From: Vibrio sp. YMD68
GTDB lineage: Bacteria; Pseudomonadota; Gammaproteobacteria; Enterobacterales; Vibrionaceae
Direction of reading: 5' to 3'
DNA: 64,000 bases
Assembly (NCBI RefSeq): GCF_029958905.1
Contig: NZ_CP124614.1
Span: forward strand, 1,178,001 to 1,242,000
Positions 44,095 to 55,405 of the stretch are shown in pieces. The notes under the pieces are model-generated. The model did no database searches, was not told where the DNA came from, and saw only the letters and a list, made by a program, of their open reading frames with translations. Numbering within the stretch: position 1 is the stretch's first letter; each line of letters starts with the position of its first letter. A program made the translations under genes and the position numbers.

Positions 44095-45951
44095 ATGATG
44101 GAACGGTTTCGCGAAGGCGTGAATGGCCCTTTTGTTAAAATAGTCCTTGGGCTAATTATCCTTTCATTTGTTTTTGCTGGTGTAGGTAGCTATATCATCG
44201 GCGGAAATGCAAACTCAGCAGCAAAAGTAGGTAACGCGGAGATCACGCGAGGTGATTTTGAACAAGCGTATCAAAATGAGCGTAATCGCATGCAATCACA
44301 GCTTGGTGATTACTTCTCAAACATGCTAGCTGACCCTGCCTATGTAGAATCTTTTCGTAAATCAGTGTTAGACCGAATGGTCAATGACTTATTGCTTGAG
44401 CAGCATGCTGAATCTCTTGGATTGCGCGTTAGCGATGCACAAATTAGAACGATGATTTTGGAAATGCCGCAGTTTCAAAGTAATGGTCAGTTTGATCAAG
44501 ATATCTATCAGACAGGTTTACGACGTGCTGGTTTCTCAGCGGAGAGCTTCGCTCAATACTTACGCCGAGACTTAACTCGCAATCAATTACTCACCGCGCT
44601 TCAAAACAGTGACTTTTCACTCAATGGTGAAGTCAACGCGCAAAGTGAATTGATCATGCAGACCAGAGACATTAGAACTATCACGCTCTCTGTTGCTGAT
44701 CTGGCGCGTAATATTGAACTGACCGACGCGGAAGTTGAAACTTTCTACGAAGAGAATTCTGTTCGTTATACTCGCCCAGAACAAGTTAAAGTAGGCTACG
44801 TAGAATTGTCTGCACAGCAGCTAAAACAAAGTATTGAAGTCTCAGAGCAAGATCTTAAACAGTACTACCAGGAGCACCTAGATAAGTACTCTACTGAAGA
44901 GCAGCGTAAGGTGAGTCATATCTTGGTTCAAGGTGACTTAGAAGCGGCTGAGAAGATACTTGCTGATCTAAAGTCCGGTGCTGATTTTGCAACGCTGGCT
45001 GAAGAGTTGTCACAGGATATCGGCAGTGCGGAAGAAGGTGGTTCGTTAGGTTGGATTGAACGTGACGTGATGGACCCATCATTTGAAACGGCCGCTTTTG
45101 ATCTTGCTAATGTTGGTGATATCTCAGAGGTAGTGACATCTAATTTTGGTTACCACATCATTAAGCTTGATGAGCTGAAAGATTCGGTTTCTGAGCCATT
45201 TGATGCGGTGAAAGACGAAATTTCGGCCGACCTTGTTGATCAAAAAGCAGTAGACGCTTTTTACGAATTACAAAGCGAGTTTGAGCGAATCGCGTTTGAA
45301 TATCCAGATTCGTTAGACGATGCCGCCGCCACCGTTAGCCAGCCAATACAGGTGACCGACTTCATTTCTGCACAAGATGCACCAGAAATTCTGCGTTCGT
45401 CAGCAGTAATGCAAGCCATTCTGAGTCCTGAAGTGATGGAAGATGGTCTAAACTCTGAGGTTATCGAAGTGTCGCCAGAGCATGTTATTGTTGTTCGTGT
45501 CGATGATAGTCGTGAAGAAACGGTTTTACCGCTGAATGAAGTACGTGATCAAGTTGAAGCTCAACTACGCCAAGTGAAGGGAGAGCAGGTGGCTATTGAA
45601 CGGGCTGGTAACGTTCTTGATGCATTATCTGCCGGTGATGAAAGCCAGTTGTCTGAGTACGATTTACAGTTCTCTGAATCAATAAGCATTGATCGCAGAG
45701 CCCCACTTGCTGAAACCGTTTTTTCTATGGCTAAACCCGTGGATGGGCAGGCAGTGTATGCCCAAGCGAAAGATTTTGAAGGTAATATCGTTATCGTTGC
45801 TCTTGATAAGGTGGATGTAAACGTCGATACGCAATTTGCTTCGCAAGTCGATGCTCAACTCGTACAATTGAGTAATCAACAAGATCTTTCGGGTATCTTG
45901 AGTATCTTGAGAGAGAACACGGATATCGATTATTTCATAGTGAGTCAGTAG
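44095..45951 (+). CDS. ppiD: Periplasmic folding chaperone PpiD
   Basis: 618 aa. One N-terminal inner-membrane anchor (about 15-36, IVLGLIILSFVFAGVGSYIIGG), a SurA-N-like chaperone segment, then a parvulin domain (about 268-358, KVSHILVQ to NFGYHIIKLDE) and a second C-terminal periplasmic domain. It is attached to the SecYEG exit and helps newly exported proteins fold. The doubled ATG (MMERF) matches E. coli PpiD. Confidence 0.96.
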   Translation: MMERFREGVNGPFVKIVLGLIILSFVFAGVGSYIIGGNANSAAKVGNAEITRGDFEQAYQNERNRMQSQLGDYFSNMLADPAYVESFRKSVLDRMVNDLLLEQHAESLGLRVSDAQIRTMILEMPQFQSNGQFDQDIYQTGLRRAGFSAESFAQYLRRDLTRNQLLTALQNSDFSLNGEVNAQSELIMQTRDIRTITLSVADLARNIELTDAEVETFYEENSVRYTRPEQVKVGYVELSAQQLKQSIEVSEQDLKQYYQEHLDKYSTEEQRKVSHILVQGDLEAAEKILADLKSGADFATLAEELSQDIGSAEEGGSLGWIERDVMDPSFETAAFDLANVGDISEVVTSNFGYHIIKLDELKDSVSEPFDAVKDEISADLVDQKAVDAFYELQSEFERIAFEYPDSLDDAAATVSQPIQVTDFISAQDAPEILRSSAVMQAILSPEVMEDGLNSEVIEVSPEHVIVVRVDDSREETVLPLNEVRDQVEAQLRQVKGEQVAIERAGNVLDALSAGDESQLSEYDLQFSESISIDRRAPLAETVFSMAKPVDGQAVYAQAKDFEGNIVIVALDKVDVNVDTQFASQVDAQLVQLSNQQDLSGILSILRENTDIDYFIVSQ

Positions 45952-45980
45952 CTGCTTTCGATGTAATTGATAATGTTATA

Positions 45981-46013
45981 AAAACGGGTCGCTAATGCGG
46001 CCCGTTTGTTTTT
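45981..46013 (+). terminator. Terminator of ppiD
   Basis: AAAACGGG and CCCGTTTGTTTTT form a hairpin, with extra GC/GC pairing inside, and a T-rich tail 30 nt after the stop. Confidence 0.9.
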
Positions 46014-46086
46014 GTGGTGTCGCCTGGGTATTGGAGTCATTGACTAGATAGGATGATGTTGTTCAACCAACATAGGAAACACAATC

Positions 46087-46377
46087 ATGTTTATAAAATC
46101 CATTATTTTATCCATACTACTTGCCGTATTTCCATTTACCCACGCAGTTGCTTCTGATTCCTCAAAATACGAAGGTATTGAAGTCACCGTCAATATTAAT
46201 CAAGCCCCGGCAGAAGAGCTGGCGACGTTACTTATCGGCGTAGGTTTAAAGAAAGCGCAAGCCATTGTTGATTACCGTTCAGAATATGGCGAGTTCAAAG
46301 CGATTGATGATCTCGTTAAGGTAAAAGGAATTGGGGCTTCAATTTTGGATAAAAACCGAACACGTATCTTATTATAA
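46087..46377 (+). CDS. comEA: ComEA-family helix-hairpin-helix DNA-uptake protein
   Basis: 96 aa. A signal peptide (about 1-22, ending HAVA) is followed by a double helix-hairpin-helix domain (VNINQAPAEELATLLIGVGLKKAQAIVDYR, then LVKVKGIGASILDKNR). In V. cholerae periplasmic ComEA binds incoming DNA and ratchets it across the outer membrane during chitin-induced competence; its position after ppiD matches that species. Preceded by a short leader and followed by a terminator. Confidence 0.93.
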   Translation: MFIKSIILSILLAVFPFTHAVASDSSKYEGIEVTVNINQAPAEELATLLIGVGLKKAQAIVDYRSEYGEFKAIDDLVKVKGIGASILDKNRTRILL

Positions 46378-46393
46378 ATTTTTGCCTACGTTT

Positions 46394-46431
46394 GGAAAGC
46401 GCACCAAGCGTCGCCGCTTTCCTCATTTTCT
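46394..46431 (+). terminator. Terminator of comEA
   Basis: GGAAAGCG (46394-46401) pairs with CGCTTTCC (46415-46422), followed by a T-rich stretch, 17 nt after the comEA stop. Confidence 0.8.
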
Positions 46432-46540
46432 TCTCGAAAAGTCTAATCGTAACTAGAACCAAAGTGGTAATAGCATTATAATTTTTCGTCATAAAAAGCG
46501 ACGTTCAAATTGCTTACGATAAACTAACGTGGAGTAAAAC

Positions 46541-47221
46541 ATGCCTCTTGAAACACCAGTGATCACCGTCGACGGTCCAAGTGGAGCCGGAAAAGGTACC
46601 CTTTGTATGTTATTAGCTGACAAATTAGGTTACCAACTGCTCGACTCTGGTGCTATTTATCGTGTGCTAGCTCTGGCTGCGATTCATCACGGCTTGGATA
46701 CTGAGTCAGAAGATGTTCTGGTTCCCCTTGCTACACATCTGGATGTTCAATTTATTGCTGAAGGTGAGCTGGTTAAGGTTATTTTAGAAGGCGAAGACGT
46801 CTCACATGAACTTCGTAAAGAAGAGACCGGCATGGCGGCTTCAAAAGTGGCGGCGTTACCGCGAGTACGTGAAGCTTTGTTGAGACGCCAGCGAGCGTTT
46901 GCTGAAGGCAATGGCTTAGTGGCTGATGGTCGAGATATGGGCACCGTTGTTTTCCCAAGTGCTACCGCCAAAATATTTCTCGATGCGAGTGCCCACGAGA
47001 GAGCGAATAGACGCCTTAAACAGTTGCAAGATAAAGGTTTAGATGTTAAGTTTGGCGACCTTTTAAGCGAGATTCAAGAACGTGACGACAGAGACCGCAA
47101 CCGTGCTGTTGCTCCTTTACGTCCGGCTGAAGACGCGCTATTGCTTGACTCGACCTCGATGAATATTGACGAAGTCGTAGAAACAGCAATGAAATATATA
47201 GAATCTAAATTGGCTGAGTAG
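46541..47221 (+). CDS. cmk: Cytidylate kinase
   Basis: 226 aa. P-loop [11 protein letters not shown] (about 11-21), the CMP-binding [21 protein letters not shown] and the lid region [23 protein letters not shown]. It phosphorylates CMP and dCMP to the diphosphates. It is followed by rpsA after 109 nt, the order found in E. coli and most gammaproteobacteria. Confidence 0.98.
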   Translation: MPLETPVITVDGPSGAGKGTLCMLLADKLGYQLLDSGAIYRVLALAAIHHGLDTESEDVLVPLATHLDVQFIAEGELVKVILEGEDVSHELRKEETGMAASKVAALPRVREALLRRQRAFAEGNGLVADGRDMGTVVFPSATAKIFLDASAHERANRRLKQLQDKGLDVKFGDLLSEIQERDDRDRNRAVAPLRPAEDALLLDSTSMNIDEVVETAMKYIESKLAE

Positions 47222-47330
47222 TCTATACTCAGTCAGCTGAGAACGTTGGTCGCAAGGATGATGACTGGCGAATTTATCAACCCCATGCGGTAGGATACCC
47301 ATGGACGTTTAATTAATTGAAGATTAAATA
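47222..47330 (+). promoter_or_regulatory. rpsA leader, probable S1 autoregulatory region
   Basis: The cmk-rpsA gap shows short hairpin stems (CTCAG/CTGAG near 47228; others around 47246-47272 and 47281-47305) with AGGA in loop-like positions (near 47256 and 47293). There is no strong Shine-Dalgarno directly before the rpsA ATG. In gammaproteobacteria S1 represses its own translation through a folded leader with GGA loops and a degenerate ribosome-binding site. The match here is by eye. Confidence 0.6.
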
Positions 47331-49001
47331 ATGACTGAATCTTTTGCTCAACTCTTTGAAGAGTTTCTATCTGAAACTGAATTCCAACAAGGCAGCATCG
47401 TTAAAGGTACTGTAGTAGCTATCGAGAACGGTTTCGTTCTTGTTGACGCTGGTCTTAAGTCTGAATCTGCTATCCCTGCTGAACAGTTCAAGAACGCTGC
47501 TGGCGAACTTGAAGTTGAAGTCGGTGCTGAAGTAGACGTTGCTCTAGACGCTGTTGAAGATGGTTTCGGTGAAACTCAACTTTCTCGCGAGAAAGCTAAG
47601 CGTCACGAAGCTTGGATCGTTCTTGAGAAAGCTTACGAAGAAGCTGAAACTGTTGTTGGTATCATCAACGGTAAAGTTAAAGGCGGTTTCACTGTTGAAC
47701 TAAACGGTATCCGTGCTTTCCTTCCTGGCTCTCTTGTAGACGTACGTCCTATCCGTGACACTGCTCACCTAGAACACAAAGAGCTAGAGTTCAAAGTTAT
47801 TAAACTTGACCAGAAGCGCAACAACGTTGTTGTTTCTCGCCGTGCTGTTATCGAATCTGAAAACAGTGTTGAGCGTGATGAGCTTCTTGAAACTCTACAA
47901 GAAGGTTCTGAAGTTAAAGGTATCGTTAAGAACCTTACTGACTACGGTGCTTTCGTTGATCTTGGCGGTGTTGACGGTCTTCTACATATCACAGATATGG
48001 CTTGGAAACGTGTTAAGCACCCATCAGAGATCGTTAACGTAGGTGACGAGATCCAAGTTAAAGTTCTTAAGTTTGACCGTGAGCGCACTCGTGTATCACT
48101 AGGTCTTAAGCAACTTGGCGAAGATCCATGGGTAGCAATTGCTAAGCGTTACCCAGAAGGTCACAAGCTTTCTGGTCGTGTTACTAACCTAACTGACTAC
48201 GGCTGCTTCGTTGAAATCGAAGAAGGCGTTGAAGGTCTAGTACACGTTTCTGAAATGGATTGGACTAACAAGAACATCCACCCATCTAAAGTTGTTAATG
48301 TTGGCGACGAAGTTGAGGTTATGGTTCTTGAGATTGACGAAGAACGTCGTCGTATCTCTCTAGGTCTGAAACAGTGTAAAGCTAACCCATGGCAGTCATT
48401 CGCTGAAGCGCAAGCTAAAGGCGATAAAGTGACTGGTAAGATCAAGTCTATCACTGACTTCGGTATCTTTATCGGTCTTGACGGCGGCATCGATGGTCTA
48501 GTACACCTATCTGACATTTCTTGGAACGCAACTGGCGAAGACGCTGTTCGTGAATACAAGAAAGGCGATGAAATCTCTGCAGTAGTTCTAGCAGTAGATG
48601 CAGAACGTGAGCGTATTTCTCTTGGCGTTAAGCAAATGGAAAATGACCCGTTCAATGCATATGTTGCTGATACTAAGAAAGGCACTCTAGTAAACGGTAC
48701 TGTAACTGCAGTTGACGCTAAAGGCGCGACTGTTGAGCTTGTAGATGGCGTAGAAGGTTACATCCGCGCTTCTGAAGTTTCACGTGACCGTATCGAAGAT
48801 GCATCTCTAATCCTAAGCGTTGGTGACAGCGTTGAAACTAAGTTCACTGGTGTAGACCGTAAGAACCGCGTAATCAACCTATCTATCAAAGCTAAAGATG
48901 AAGCTGAAGAGCAAGAAGCAATGGCTTCACTGAACAAGTCTGAAGACGGCGGGTTCGGTAATGCTATGGCTGACGCATTCAAAGCTGCGAAAGGCGAATA
49001 A
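47331..49001 (+). CDS. rpsA: 30S ribosomal protein S1
   Basis: 556 aa with six S1/OB repeats: two N-terminal ribosome-binding ones and four RNA-binding ones, seen from the recurring TDYGAFVDL / TDYGCFVEI / TDFGIFIGL and RISLGLKQ blocks. It unwinds and holds mRNA at the ribosome and is essential for translating leaders with weak Shine-Dalgarno sites. Strongly biased codon use fits very high expression. Flanked by cmk and ihfB. Confidence 0.99.
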   Translation: MTESFAQLFEEFLSETEFQQGSIVKGTVVAIENGFVLVDAGLKSESAIPAEQFKNAAGELEVEVGAEVDVALDAVEDGFGETQLSREKAKRHEAWIVLEKAYEEAETVVGIINGKVKGGFTVELNGIRAFLPGSLVDVRPIRDTAHLEHKELEFKVIKLDQKRNNVVVSRRAVIESENSVERDELLETLQEGSEVKGIVKNLTDYGAFVDLGGVDGLLHITDMAWKRVKHPSEIVNVGDEIQVKVLKFDRERTRVSLGLKQLGEDPWVAIAKRYPEGHKLSGRVTNLTDYGCFVEIEEGVEGLVHVSEMDWTNKNIHPSKVVNVGDEVEVMVLEIDEERRRISLGLKQCKANPWQSFAEAQAKGDKVTGKIKSITDFGIFIGLDGGIDGLVHLSDISWNATGEDAVREYKKGDEISAVVLAVDAERERISLGVKQMENDPFNAYVADTKKGTLVNGTVTAVDAKGATVELVDGVEGYIRASEVSRDRIEDASLILSVGDSVETKFTGVDRKNRVINLSIKAKDEAEEQEAMASLNKSEDGGFGNAMADAFKAAKGE

Positions 49002-49040
49002 TAGCTTCTCGTTAAGAGAACAATCGCTATATAGCTAAGA

Positions 49041-49069
49041 AAGGAGCCGAAAGGTTCCTTTTTTTTTGC
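49041..49069 (+). terminator. Terminator of rpsA
   Basis: AAGGAGCC and GGTTCCTT form a stem with one G-U pair and a GAAA tetraloop, followed by a long T-run, about 40 nt after the stop. Confidence 0.93.
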
Positions 49070-49122
49070 TAATTTTTTCGATAGGTCTATAATTTCTAAA
49101 AAGAATGCCAACGAGGAATATT

Positions 49123-49404
49123 ATGACTAAGTCAGAATTGATAGAAAGACTCTGTTCTGAGCAAACACATTTGTCTGCGAAAGAAATAGAAGATGCTGTA
49201 AAAGATATACTAGAACATATGGCTACAACTCTAGAAAGTGGCGATAGAATTGAGATCCGTGGTTTTGGTAGCTTCTCCTTACATTACAGAGAGCCTCGCG
49301 TAGGTCGTAATCCAAAGACTGGCGATAAAGTAGAATTAGAGGGTAAATTTGTTCCTCACTTTAAACCAGGTAAAGAATTACGTGAGCGCGTTAACTTATC
49401 TTAA
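49123..49404 (+). CDS. ihfB: Integration host factor subunit beta
   Basis: 93 aa. [10 protein letters not shown] at the start, [22 protein letters not shown] as the beta-arm with the intercalating Pro, ending [12 protein letters not shown]. It dimerises with IhfA and bends DNA sharply at specific sites, for example at sigma-54 promoters such as the one at dctP. The ATG at 49123 has GAGG about 8 nt upstream and matches the family start; an ATG six codons upstream is rejected. Confidence 0.97.
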   Translation: MTKSELIERLCSEQTHLSAKEIEDAVKDILEHMATTLESGDRIEIRGFGSFSLHYREPRVGRNPKTGDKVELEGKFVPHFKPGKELRERVNLS

Positions 49405-49428
49405 TCAGTAAATTATAGTTTTGTTAAG

Positions 49429-49461
49429 AAACGGCCAGCTTCCCAGTTAGCCGTTTTTTTA
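49429..49461 (+). terminator. Terminator of ihfB
   Basis: AACGGC pairs with GCCGTT, with an inner CAGCT/AGTTA pairing, followed by seven Ts, about 25 nt after the stop. Confidence 0.92.
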
Positions 49462-49546
49462 TAGGCAGAATGTTCATAATAGGCGTGGTTTGTAAGCCAA
49501 TTTTCCTGCATAATCGTACCTGCTATAAATATTAGGGTAATGGATT

Positions 49547-49822
49547 ATGAAAATAATAAAAATCGTTGTAGTACTTGCTCTGTTCCTTATTGCTTTAGCT
49601 TTAGGATCCCAAAACCAAGCTGTGGTTACTTTTAATTACCTTTTAGCACAAGGTGATTTTCACTTATCGACATTGCTCGGTAGTGTCTTCGTTGCTGGAT
49701 TCTCCTTAGCTTGGTTGATATTTGGCACTCTTCACTTTAAATCTCAGCTTCAGGTTCGTAAGTTGAATAAGAAGCTTAAAAAATCAACGGTTGAAACTCC
49801 ACCTATTCAGTCAAAAGTATAA
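49547..49822 (+). CDS. lapA: LapA, LPS assembly-associated membrane protein
   Basis: 91 aa, formerly YciS. Two membrane segments (about 3-21 and 42-62) are separated by NQAVVTFNYLLAQGDF, followed by a basic C-terminal tail. It works with LapB in regulating lipopolysaccharide synthesis. It lies 18 nt before lapB. Confidence 0.93.
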   Translation: MKIIKIVVVLALFLIALALGSQNQAVVTFNYLLAQGDFHLSTLLGSVFVAGFSLAWLIFGTLHFKSQLQVRKLNKKLKKSTVETPPIQSKV

Positions 49823-49840
49823 AACGGTAGACTTTCCTAG

Positions 49841-51010
49841 ATGTTAGAAATCCTTTTCTTGCTATTACCAATTGCCGCTGCCTACGGGTGGTATATGGGT
49901 AATCGTAGCGCACAGCAAGAAAAACAGAAGCACTCTAACCAGATTTCTCGCCAATATGTCACAGGCCTAAATTTACTTTTATCTGACCAATCAGATAAAG
50001 CGGTCGATCATTTTATCGAGCTGCTGCAAGTCGACGACAATACTATTGATACGCACCTCGCACTTGGTAATTTGTTTCGTTCAAGAGGGGAGGTGGACCG
50101 CGCTATTCGGATTCACCAAAATCTTATCTCCCGCTCTGGCCTAACGATAGATCAGAAGAATATCGCTCTTCAGCAGCTTGCTAAAGACTATATGGTGTCT
50201 GGTTTTTTAGATCGAGCGGAAAAGATTTTTGAGCAACTGACAGAAGAGCCTGATCATAGAGAAGCCGCACTTCAACAGTTGGTCGCGATCTACCAGCAAA
50301 CGAGAGAGTGGGCAAAGGCGATTCATCTCGCAGGCTTATTGGTCAAACTGGGTAAGCCGAGAATACATAAGTCCATTGCTCATTTTTGGTGTGAGTTAGC
50401 AATCCAAGAGAAGCAAGATGGCAACGTGGGTAAGTCCATTCAATATTATCATAAGGCTTTAATCGAAGACCCAAAGTGTGTTAGAGCAAGTATTTTACTG
50501 GGTAAGCAGTATTTAGAGTCGGAAGAATACCAGAAAACAGTTGAGCACTTAGAGAATGTGCTCGATCAGGACAGTGATTTCGTGAGCGAGGCCTTACCAA
50601 TATTAGCTGACTGCTACTATCATCTTGGCAATGAAAATGGACTGGTAGAGTTTTTGAGGCGCTGTATTTCAAAAAAATCAGGTGTGTCTGCTGAATTGAT
50701 GTTAGCTCAATTGGTTGCCAAGCATGAAGGCACAGCTTCCGCTCAAGATCTTCTGACTCGTCAGCTGCTAAAAAATCCGACGATGAAAGGTTTTTATCGT
50801 TTAATGGATTACCATTTAGCGAATGCCGAGGAAGGGAGAGCCAAGGAAAGCCTTAGCACGTTACAGAAATTGGTGGGTGAGCAGTTAAAGTTAAAACCTC
50901 ATTATCGATGCCGGAAGTGCGGTTTTTCAACACACTCAATGCATTGGCATTGCCCTTCATGTAAAGGCTGGGGAGTGATCAAACCGATTAGAGGTTTAGA
51001 CGGAGAATAG
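49841..51010 (+). CDS. lapB: LapB (YciM), LPS assembly protein
   Basis: 389 aa. An N-terminal membrane anchor (about 1-18), a series of TPR repeats (about 40-330), and a C-terminal rubredoxin-type zinc/iron knuckle (CRKCGFSTHSMHWHCPSCKGW) with its four Cys. It acts as adaptor for FtsH-dependent degradation of LpxC and so balances LPS with phospholipid. Same transcript as lapA. Confidence 0.96.
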   Translation: MLEILFLLLPIAAAYGWYMGNRSAQQEKQKHSNQISRQYVTGLNLLLSDQSDKAVDHFIELLQVDDNTIDTHLALGNLFRSRGEVDRAIRIHQNLISRSGLTIDQKNIALQQLAKDYMVSGFLDRAEKIFEQLTEEPDHREAALQQLVAIYQQTREWAKAIHLAGLLVKLGKPRIHKSIAHFWCELAIQEKQDGNVGKSIQYYHKALIEDPKCVRASILLGKQYLESEEYQKTVEHLENVLDQDSDFVSEALPILADCYYHLGNENGLVEFLRRCISKKSGVSAELMLAQLVAKHEGTASAQDLLTRQLLKNPTMKGFYRLMDYHLANAEEGRAKESLSTLQKLVGEQLKLKPHYRCRKCGFSTHSMHWHCPSCKGWGVIKPIRGLDGE

Positions 51011-51013
51011 TAT

Positions 51014-51043
51014 ATGCAGCTTTTTTTGGGCTGCATTTTTTTA
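51014..51043 (+). terminator. Terminator of lapAB
   Basis: ATGCAGC (51014-51020) pairs with GCTGCAT (51030-51036), followed by seven Ts. It starts 4 nt after the lapB stop and ends about 40 nt before pyrF. Confidence 0.92.
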
Positions 51044-51080
51044 GTTTTAATTTATACATTGTGAATTGTTAGGAGAAGAA

Positions 51081-51776
51081 ATGAACGACCAACAAGTGAT
51101 CGTTGCGCTTGATTATGACAAGCAAACAGATGCGTTAGCCTTTGTCGATAGAATTGATCCAGCATCTTGTCGCCTTAAAGTAGGCAAAGAAATGTTCACT
51201 TTATTTGGCCCAGATTTTGTGCGCGAGTTGCATAAACGTGGCTTCTCTGTATTTTTGGATTTGAAGTTCCACGACATCCCCAACACCTGTTCGAAAGCAG
51301 TAAGAGCTGCGGCTGAATTGGGCGTTTGGATGGTCAATGTTCATGCGAGCGGCGGTGAGAGAATGATGACAGCCTCGCGCGAAATCCTAGAACCTTACGG
51401 TAAAGATCGTCCATTACTGATTGGTGTAACCGTTTTGACCAGCATGGAGCAAGCTGATTTATCCGGAATCGGTTTAAATATAACGCCACAAGAGCAGGTT
51501 ATTCGATTAGCTACACTAACGAAGAATTCGGGGCTCGACGGTGTGGTATGTTCAGCTCAAGAGGCATCTTTGCTGAAAGAAGAGCTTGGTCAGTCCTTTA
51601 AGTTAGTGACACCAGGTATTAGGCCTGTAGGAGCCTCTGTAGGTGACCAGAAGCGAATTATGACACCTGTCGATGCCACTAAGGCTGGTTCAGATTATCT
51701 TGTTATTGGTAGACCGATTACCCAAGCGCCGGACCCTGCACTCGTGCTGACTGAAATTAACAAAACTCTAATGTAA
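51081..51776 (+). CDS. pyrF: Orotidine 5'-phosphate decarboxylase
   Basis: 231-aa TIM-barrel enzyme making UMP, the last pyrimidine step. [12 protein letters not shown] at the start and the catalytic [12 protein letters not shown] (near residue 60) are diagnostic, and VTPGIRPVG is the phosphate-binding loop. AGGAG is 5 nt before the ATG at 51081; a TTG five codons upstream is part of the leader. Confidence 0.97.
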   Translation: MNDQQVIVALDYDKQTDALAFVDRIDPASCRLKVGKEMFTLFGPDFVRELHKRGFSVFLDLKFHDIPNTCSKAVRAAAELGVWMVNVHASGGERMMTASREILEPYGKDRPLLIGVTVLTSMEQADLSGIGLNITPQEQVIRLATLTKNSGLDGVVCSAQEASLLKEELGQSFKLVTPGIRPVGASVGDQKRIMTPVDATKAGSDYLVIGRPITQAPDPALVLTEINKTLM

Positions 51777-51805
51777 GTTGTAGAGTGTGTTATCGAGATG
51801 ACAAT

Positions 51806-51830
51806 CAGGCTGCATAATGCGGCCTTTTTA
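51806..51830 (+). terminator. Terminator of pyrF
   Basis: AGGCTGC and GCGGCCT pair (one mismatch) around ATAAT, followed by a T-run, 30 nt after the stop. Confidence 0.75.
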
Positions 51831-51851
51831 CTGTATAAAAACACCATGTAC

Positions 51852-51881
51852 AAAAAAGTCGCATTATAATGCGACTTTTTT
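51852..51881. terminator. Bidirectional terminator between pyrF and the convergent gene
   Basis: AAAAAAGTCGCATTA pairs with TAATGCGACTTTTTT with essentially no loop, so the 30-bp stretch is a perfect palindrome. A-run and T-run on opposite sides suit both the plus-strand pyrF and the minus-strand gene ending at 51955. Confidence 0.93.
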
Positions 51882-51954
51882 AAATTTACTTAGAAATGTA
51901 ATTGCTGTAAACCTGCTTGCTTTGAACGTACTTACTATGAACGAAATAGCTTGA

Positions 51955-52728
51955 TTACCATTTTTTCTTCTGGCCAAACAGAGCTTCCATATCGTCTTCT
52001 TTTTCTCTTTCTTCGATACCTTGTAAATCTTCAGCATTTTTGTTTTGTCGCTTCTGCTCGAGATCGTTAAACATACCTTCGAGTTTTTCTCTAGCTTGGT
52101 TTGAGTAGGCATCATTTTTCGAGCTTAAGGCGTCAATCCCTTTTTTCAAGAGTTGCAGTGCTGTTCCTGGCTGGCCACGAACTATCGAGTCGTTAGCTCG
52201 TTTAATAACATTCTCGATATTAATTCTGACTTGAATGGTTTCTAGCCGTGCATTCTCTGCAACAAAAGCTTGCGTTTCAAAACGCCCTTTGTTGTGTTCA
52301 CTACGCACGGTATCTCGTAATCTTTTCACTAACTTCAGCATGACAATGGCTTGTTTGTCACTGCTTGGCACCTTAAACGTTGTGCTGTCACCACCTTGAT
52401 AATTGTCTTTCAATTGAGTGATTTGCTGCTTCATGTTTTCAAGTCTTTGAGCAAGCTGCTTATTTTTAGGATCCAACTCGAACATGTTTTGAAGTGAGTC
52501 AAGAATTCGATTGTTCAAGCAGACCAAAAGGTCTTTACTGAAAGGTATATGGTGTGCATTACCAATGAGATCTTCCGTCGCATCAATGATCGCAATATAA
52601 CGAGCCGATTCTTGTTTCTTGGCTGTTTCTACTTTGACTTTGTATTGCAACATGATGTTATAACCAAGAACCAATACCAATAAGACAGCCACGAGAGCAA
52701 TAATTAATCCAATATTCATAAATTCCAT
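51955..52728 (-). CDS. Membrane-anchored coiled-coil protein of unknown function
   Basis: 257 aa. One N-terminal transmembrane helix (about 6-27, IGLIIALVAVLLVLVLGYNIML), then a long helical, probably coiled-coil cytoplasmic region with many Lys, Glu and Gln residues, and a charged C-terminus ending FGQKKKW. No catalytic motif was recognised. Homologues in Vibrio are, from memory, annotated as DNA repair protein or hypothetical; I do not see support for the repair label. It is monocistronic and faces pyrF. A second in-frame ATG three codons in is possible. Confidence 0.85.
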   Translation of the reverse strand: MEFMNIGLIIALVAVLLVLVLGYNIMLQYKVKVETAKKQESARYIAIIDATEDLIGNAHHIPFSKDLLVCLNNRILDSLQNMFELDPKNKQLAQRLENMKQQITQLKDNYQGGDSTTFKVPSSDKQAIVMLKLVKRLRDTVRSEHNKGRFETQAFVAENARLETIQVRINIENVIKRANDSIVRGQPGTALQLLKKGIDALSSKNDAYSNQAREKLEGMFNDLEQKRQNKNAEDLQGIEEREKEDDMEALFGQKKKW

Positions 52729-53998
<1,270 letters not shown>

Positions 53999-54052
53999 TT
54001 TCTTTCTAATAGATAGACTTCCCCTTACACTGTATTGAGATAAGAGGAAGTC

Positions 54053-55246
54053 ATGAACAACACCTTTCACATACTTGACCAGTTTCTATGTTCGAATGAA
54101 CATTTTTGGCGATTTGAACCTTTTCACAAAAGCTTTGATGGGCAGTACCCTTGGTGCGAATCTCATCTTGCCCTGTCTGCTTGGCTAGATAGCCTCACCA
54201 TTGAGCAGATAGAGCACTTTAAGCTTTCACCAAACAGTCTAGCTGAGCAGCTTTATTCTTATTTTCCAGCATTAAGGGAGGTGAATCAACGTATTGACTT
54301 ACCTTTCAAAAGCGAGCAGGCAATAGCGGTAGAGCCTCATTTATATAGCGGCATTCCAGGTAGGAAACTGAATCAAATACTGTCAATGGGGGATGCGGCG
54401 GCGAAATTACACAAAGGCAGTGAGTGGTTAGAGTGGTGCTCAGGTAAAGGTTATTTAGGACGGATTTTGGCCTCGACAACAGGGGAGCAAGTCACCAGTT
54501 TTGAATTTCAACAGTCACTCTGTGTCGCAGGGCAGGCATGTGCTGATCATTTAGAACTGCCTATGACATTTGTTCAAGGCGATGCGTTAACCGATGAGCC
54601 TTTGGCTTATATGAATACCGGTCAACATGCTGTTGCTCTCCATGCTTGTGGGGATTTACACGTTAGCCTTCTTAGTAAAGCAGCAGCAATGAATTTGCCA
54701 GCCGTGACGATTTCTCCCTGTTGCTATCACTTAATCGGATCAGATCGATATCAGCCAATGTCACAGTTGGCACAATCCTCTTCATTGGCGCTTAATCAGC
54801 AAGAATTACGCATCCCTTTGCTTGAGACGGTGACGGGCGGAGAAAGAGTTAAGCGGCATCGCTTTCTCGAAATGTCTTACCGTTTGGGCTTTGATTTGAT
54901 GTTACGTGAACACAAGCTGACAGATACTTACCTAGCAATACCAAGTGTTAAAAAATCACAACTCTCACTAGGCTTTGAAGCATTTTGTTGTTGGGCTGCG
55001 AGTCAAAAGAGCATTGAACTGCCTAATGTTGATTTCAATCGTTTCTTGGAGCTCGGAATACAACGTTTCTGGCGAATGGAGCGTTTGAGTTTGGTTCAAC
55101 AAGTGTTTCGGCGTCCATTAGAGTTATGGCTTGTGCTAGATAAAGCCCTATTTCTAGAACAGCATGGCTATCAGGTAGCGCTCTCTCAATTTTGTTCACG
55201 CGAAACAACCCCTAGGAATATCCTACTTCATGCCTATCGAGACTAA
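54053..55246 (+). CDS. SAM-dependent methyltransferase
   Basis: 397 aa. The methyltransferase core has motif I EWCSGKGYLGRILA (near 131), a motif IV-like ALHACGDLHVSLL (near 198) and SPCCYHL, resembling the PF13679-type domain. The substrate is unknown. N- and C-terminal extensions have no recognised motif. AGAGGAAG is upstream of the ATG. It sits 54 nt after cysB in the same direction and could be co-transcribed. Confidence 0.85.
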   Translation: MNNTFHILDQFLCSNEHFWRFEPFHKSFDGQYPWCESHLALSAWLDSLTIEQIEHFKLSPNSLAEQLYSYFPALREVNQRIDLPFKSEQAIAVEPHLYSGIPGRKLNQILSMGDAAAKLHKGSEWLEWCSGKGYLGRILASTTGEQVTSFEFQQSLCVAGQACADHLELPMTFVQGDALTDEPLAYMNTGQHAVALHACGDLHVSLLSKAAAMNLPAVTISPCCYHLIGSDRYQPMSQLAQSSSLALNQQELRIPLLETVTGGERVKRHRFLEMSYRLGFDLMLREHKLTDTYLAIPSVKKSQLSLGFEAFCCWAASQKSIELPNVDFNRFLELGIQRFWRMERLSLVQQVFRRPLELWLVLDKALFLEQHGYQVALSQFCSRETTPRNILLHAYRD

Positions 55247-55405
55247 TCTGTCTTTATGTCTCTTTTTTGTTGATTTATTGTTAATGCGTTCTTCCCTTTG
55301 TTTTCAGTAACTGGTACTAATATTGAGTGTGTACGATAAATGCACAACAACAATAATAACCAAACACAACATTCACTACTAAGTTGCTTAAATCAAGGAG
55401 TTAAG

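Noticed and set aside
55300..55345. TrpR operator before the TrpX-like gene
   Set aside because: Only a half-site-like GTACTA is present (near 55313) without a symmetrical partner. Not enough to call an operator.
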